DNA of 6,360 nt from Oscillospiraceae bacterium (GTDB lineage: Bacteria; Bacillota; Clostridia; Oscillospirales; Ruminococcaceae), in the NCBI GenBank assembly GCA_019423445.1, contig JAHZBJ010000110.1, positions 1 through 6,360 of the forward strand, written 5' to 3'. Positions 6,106 to 6,360 of the stretch are shown in pieces (position 1 is the first letter of the stretch; each line of letters opens with the position of its first letter). A model generated the notes under the pieces. That model was not told where the DNA came from. It saw nothing but the letters and a program-made list of their open reading frames with translations, and did no database searches. The position numbers were made by a program, and so were the translations under genes.

Positions 6106-6154
6106 AAAGGCATTTGCGGATCATATTTGTGTATGATCTGCAGATGCCTTTTTT
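6106..6154 (+). terminator. Strong intrinsic terminator / attenuator hairpin upstream of the yitT-like gene
   Basis: The arms are 6106-6125 and 6132-6151 around the loop TTTGTG (6126-6131), giving a 20-bp stem in + strand RNA with two G-U wobbles (6114/6143 and 6118/6139). The 3' arm runs into six T residues (6149-6154). On the - strand the wobbles become A-C mismatches, so the structure is built for + strand RNA. It begins about 8 nt after the predicted start of the promoter at 6063-6091 and ends 50 nt before the ATG of the yitT-like gene. That makes it a candidate attenuator, or the end of a very short RNA of about 55 nt. Confidence 0.8.
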
Positions 6155-6204
6155 AAATTCCCCGGATCCCGTCCAAAATATCTGTGAAAAAGGAGTGGAT
6201 ATCC

Positions 6205-6360
6205 ATGATTTTAAAACGCGGCGCCGCCGATATCGCCTGGGAAACGGTTGGAAGCTTCCTGGTAGCCATCGGAATCTACAACTTCGCGGTTCACGCTCAG
6301 TTCCCCCTTACCGGATTCTCCGGCATCGCTATGATCCTTTACCGTCTCTGGGGTTTTCCC
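6205..6360 (+). CDS. YitT-family integral membrane protein (N-terminal fragment)
   Basis: The first 52 codons are present and the gene runs off the right edge. ATG 6205 has AAGGAG (6190-6195) 9 nt upstream. After a short basic start (MILKRGAAD) there is a membrane helix and the family-typical order GSFLVAIGIYNF, then a short loop and LTGFSGIAMIL. In YitT proteins the corresponding text reads like a glycine-rich helix start followed by a PGGVSGIA motif. YitT proteins (DUF161 membrane part, often with a C-terminal DUF2179 domain) are multi-pass membrane proteins of poorly known function in Firmicutes. Whether this copy has the C-terminal domain cannot be seen. It is divergent from the ABC operon and sits behind the promoter-terminator cassette. 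Confidence 0.8.
   Translation, partial: MILKRGAADIAWETVGSFLVAIGIYNFAVHAQFPLTGFSGIAMILYRLWGFP

Noticed and set aside
6087..6125. - strand -10-like boxes (TATGAT at 6125-6120, TATGGT at 6092-6087) as the ABC operon promoter
   Set aside because: Neither has a recognisable -35 hexamer at 16-18 nt upstream or an extended -10 TG. Both lie in or beside the terminator hairpin, so I do not call them.
1..6360. Defence system, CRISPR array, insertion sequence or prophage
   Set aside because: There are no regularly spaced repeats, transposase or integrase motifs, or defence domains. The window is accounted for by transporter genes and their regulatory DNA.

Overview
The window comes from a GC-rich (roughly 60% by eye) bacterial chromosome. 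It has strong AAGGAGG-type ribosome binding sites, a sigma70/sigmaA-type promoter, a lipoprotein-anchored binding protein and a YitT-family membrane protein. Together these suggest a Gram-positive Clostridia, most likely a high-GC gut member of the Oscillospiraceae. That placement is inferred from style and gene families; no marker gene is present.

Layout. (1) Positions 1-245, + strand: the C-terminal end of a TctA-type permease of a tripartite tricarboxylate transporter. (2) Positions 246-419: a convergent intergenic gap holding a long hairpin that can terminate transcription from both sides. (3) Positions 420-5844, - strand: a four-gene ABC importer operon. In transcription order these are a DUF3798-type lipoprotein binding protein (5844-4672), a fused two-domain RbsA/MglA-type ATPase (4603-3002), and two different RbsC/BPD_transp_2-type permeases (3009-1894 and 1901-420). 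(4) Positions 5845-6204: a 360-bp divergent intergenic region. It holds a GC-rich structured leader for the ABC operon and a + strand promoter followed almost at once by a strong terminator hairpin. (5) Positions 6205-6360, + strand: the N-terminal end of a YitT-family membrane protein.

How the genes work together. The lipoprotein should sit on the outer face of the membrane, capture an unknown ligand and hand it to a heterodimeric permease pair powered by one fused ATPase. The last three genes are tightly coupled, with 8-bp overlaps at both downstream junctions. The binding-protein gene is set apart by a 68-bp gap with a GC-rich hairpin, the usual arrangement for making more binding protein than membrane complex.

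The most noteworthy points are these. The importer is of the CUT2/nucleoside (BmpA-NupOPQ) type but carries a binding protein from an uncharacterised family. The second permease is enlarged by a visible internal tandem duplication. The ATPase has unusual motif substitutions in its degenerate half-site. A promoter-terminator cassette stands in front of the yitT-like gene. No CRISPR array, tRNA, rRNA, insertion sequence or phage gene was seen.
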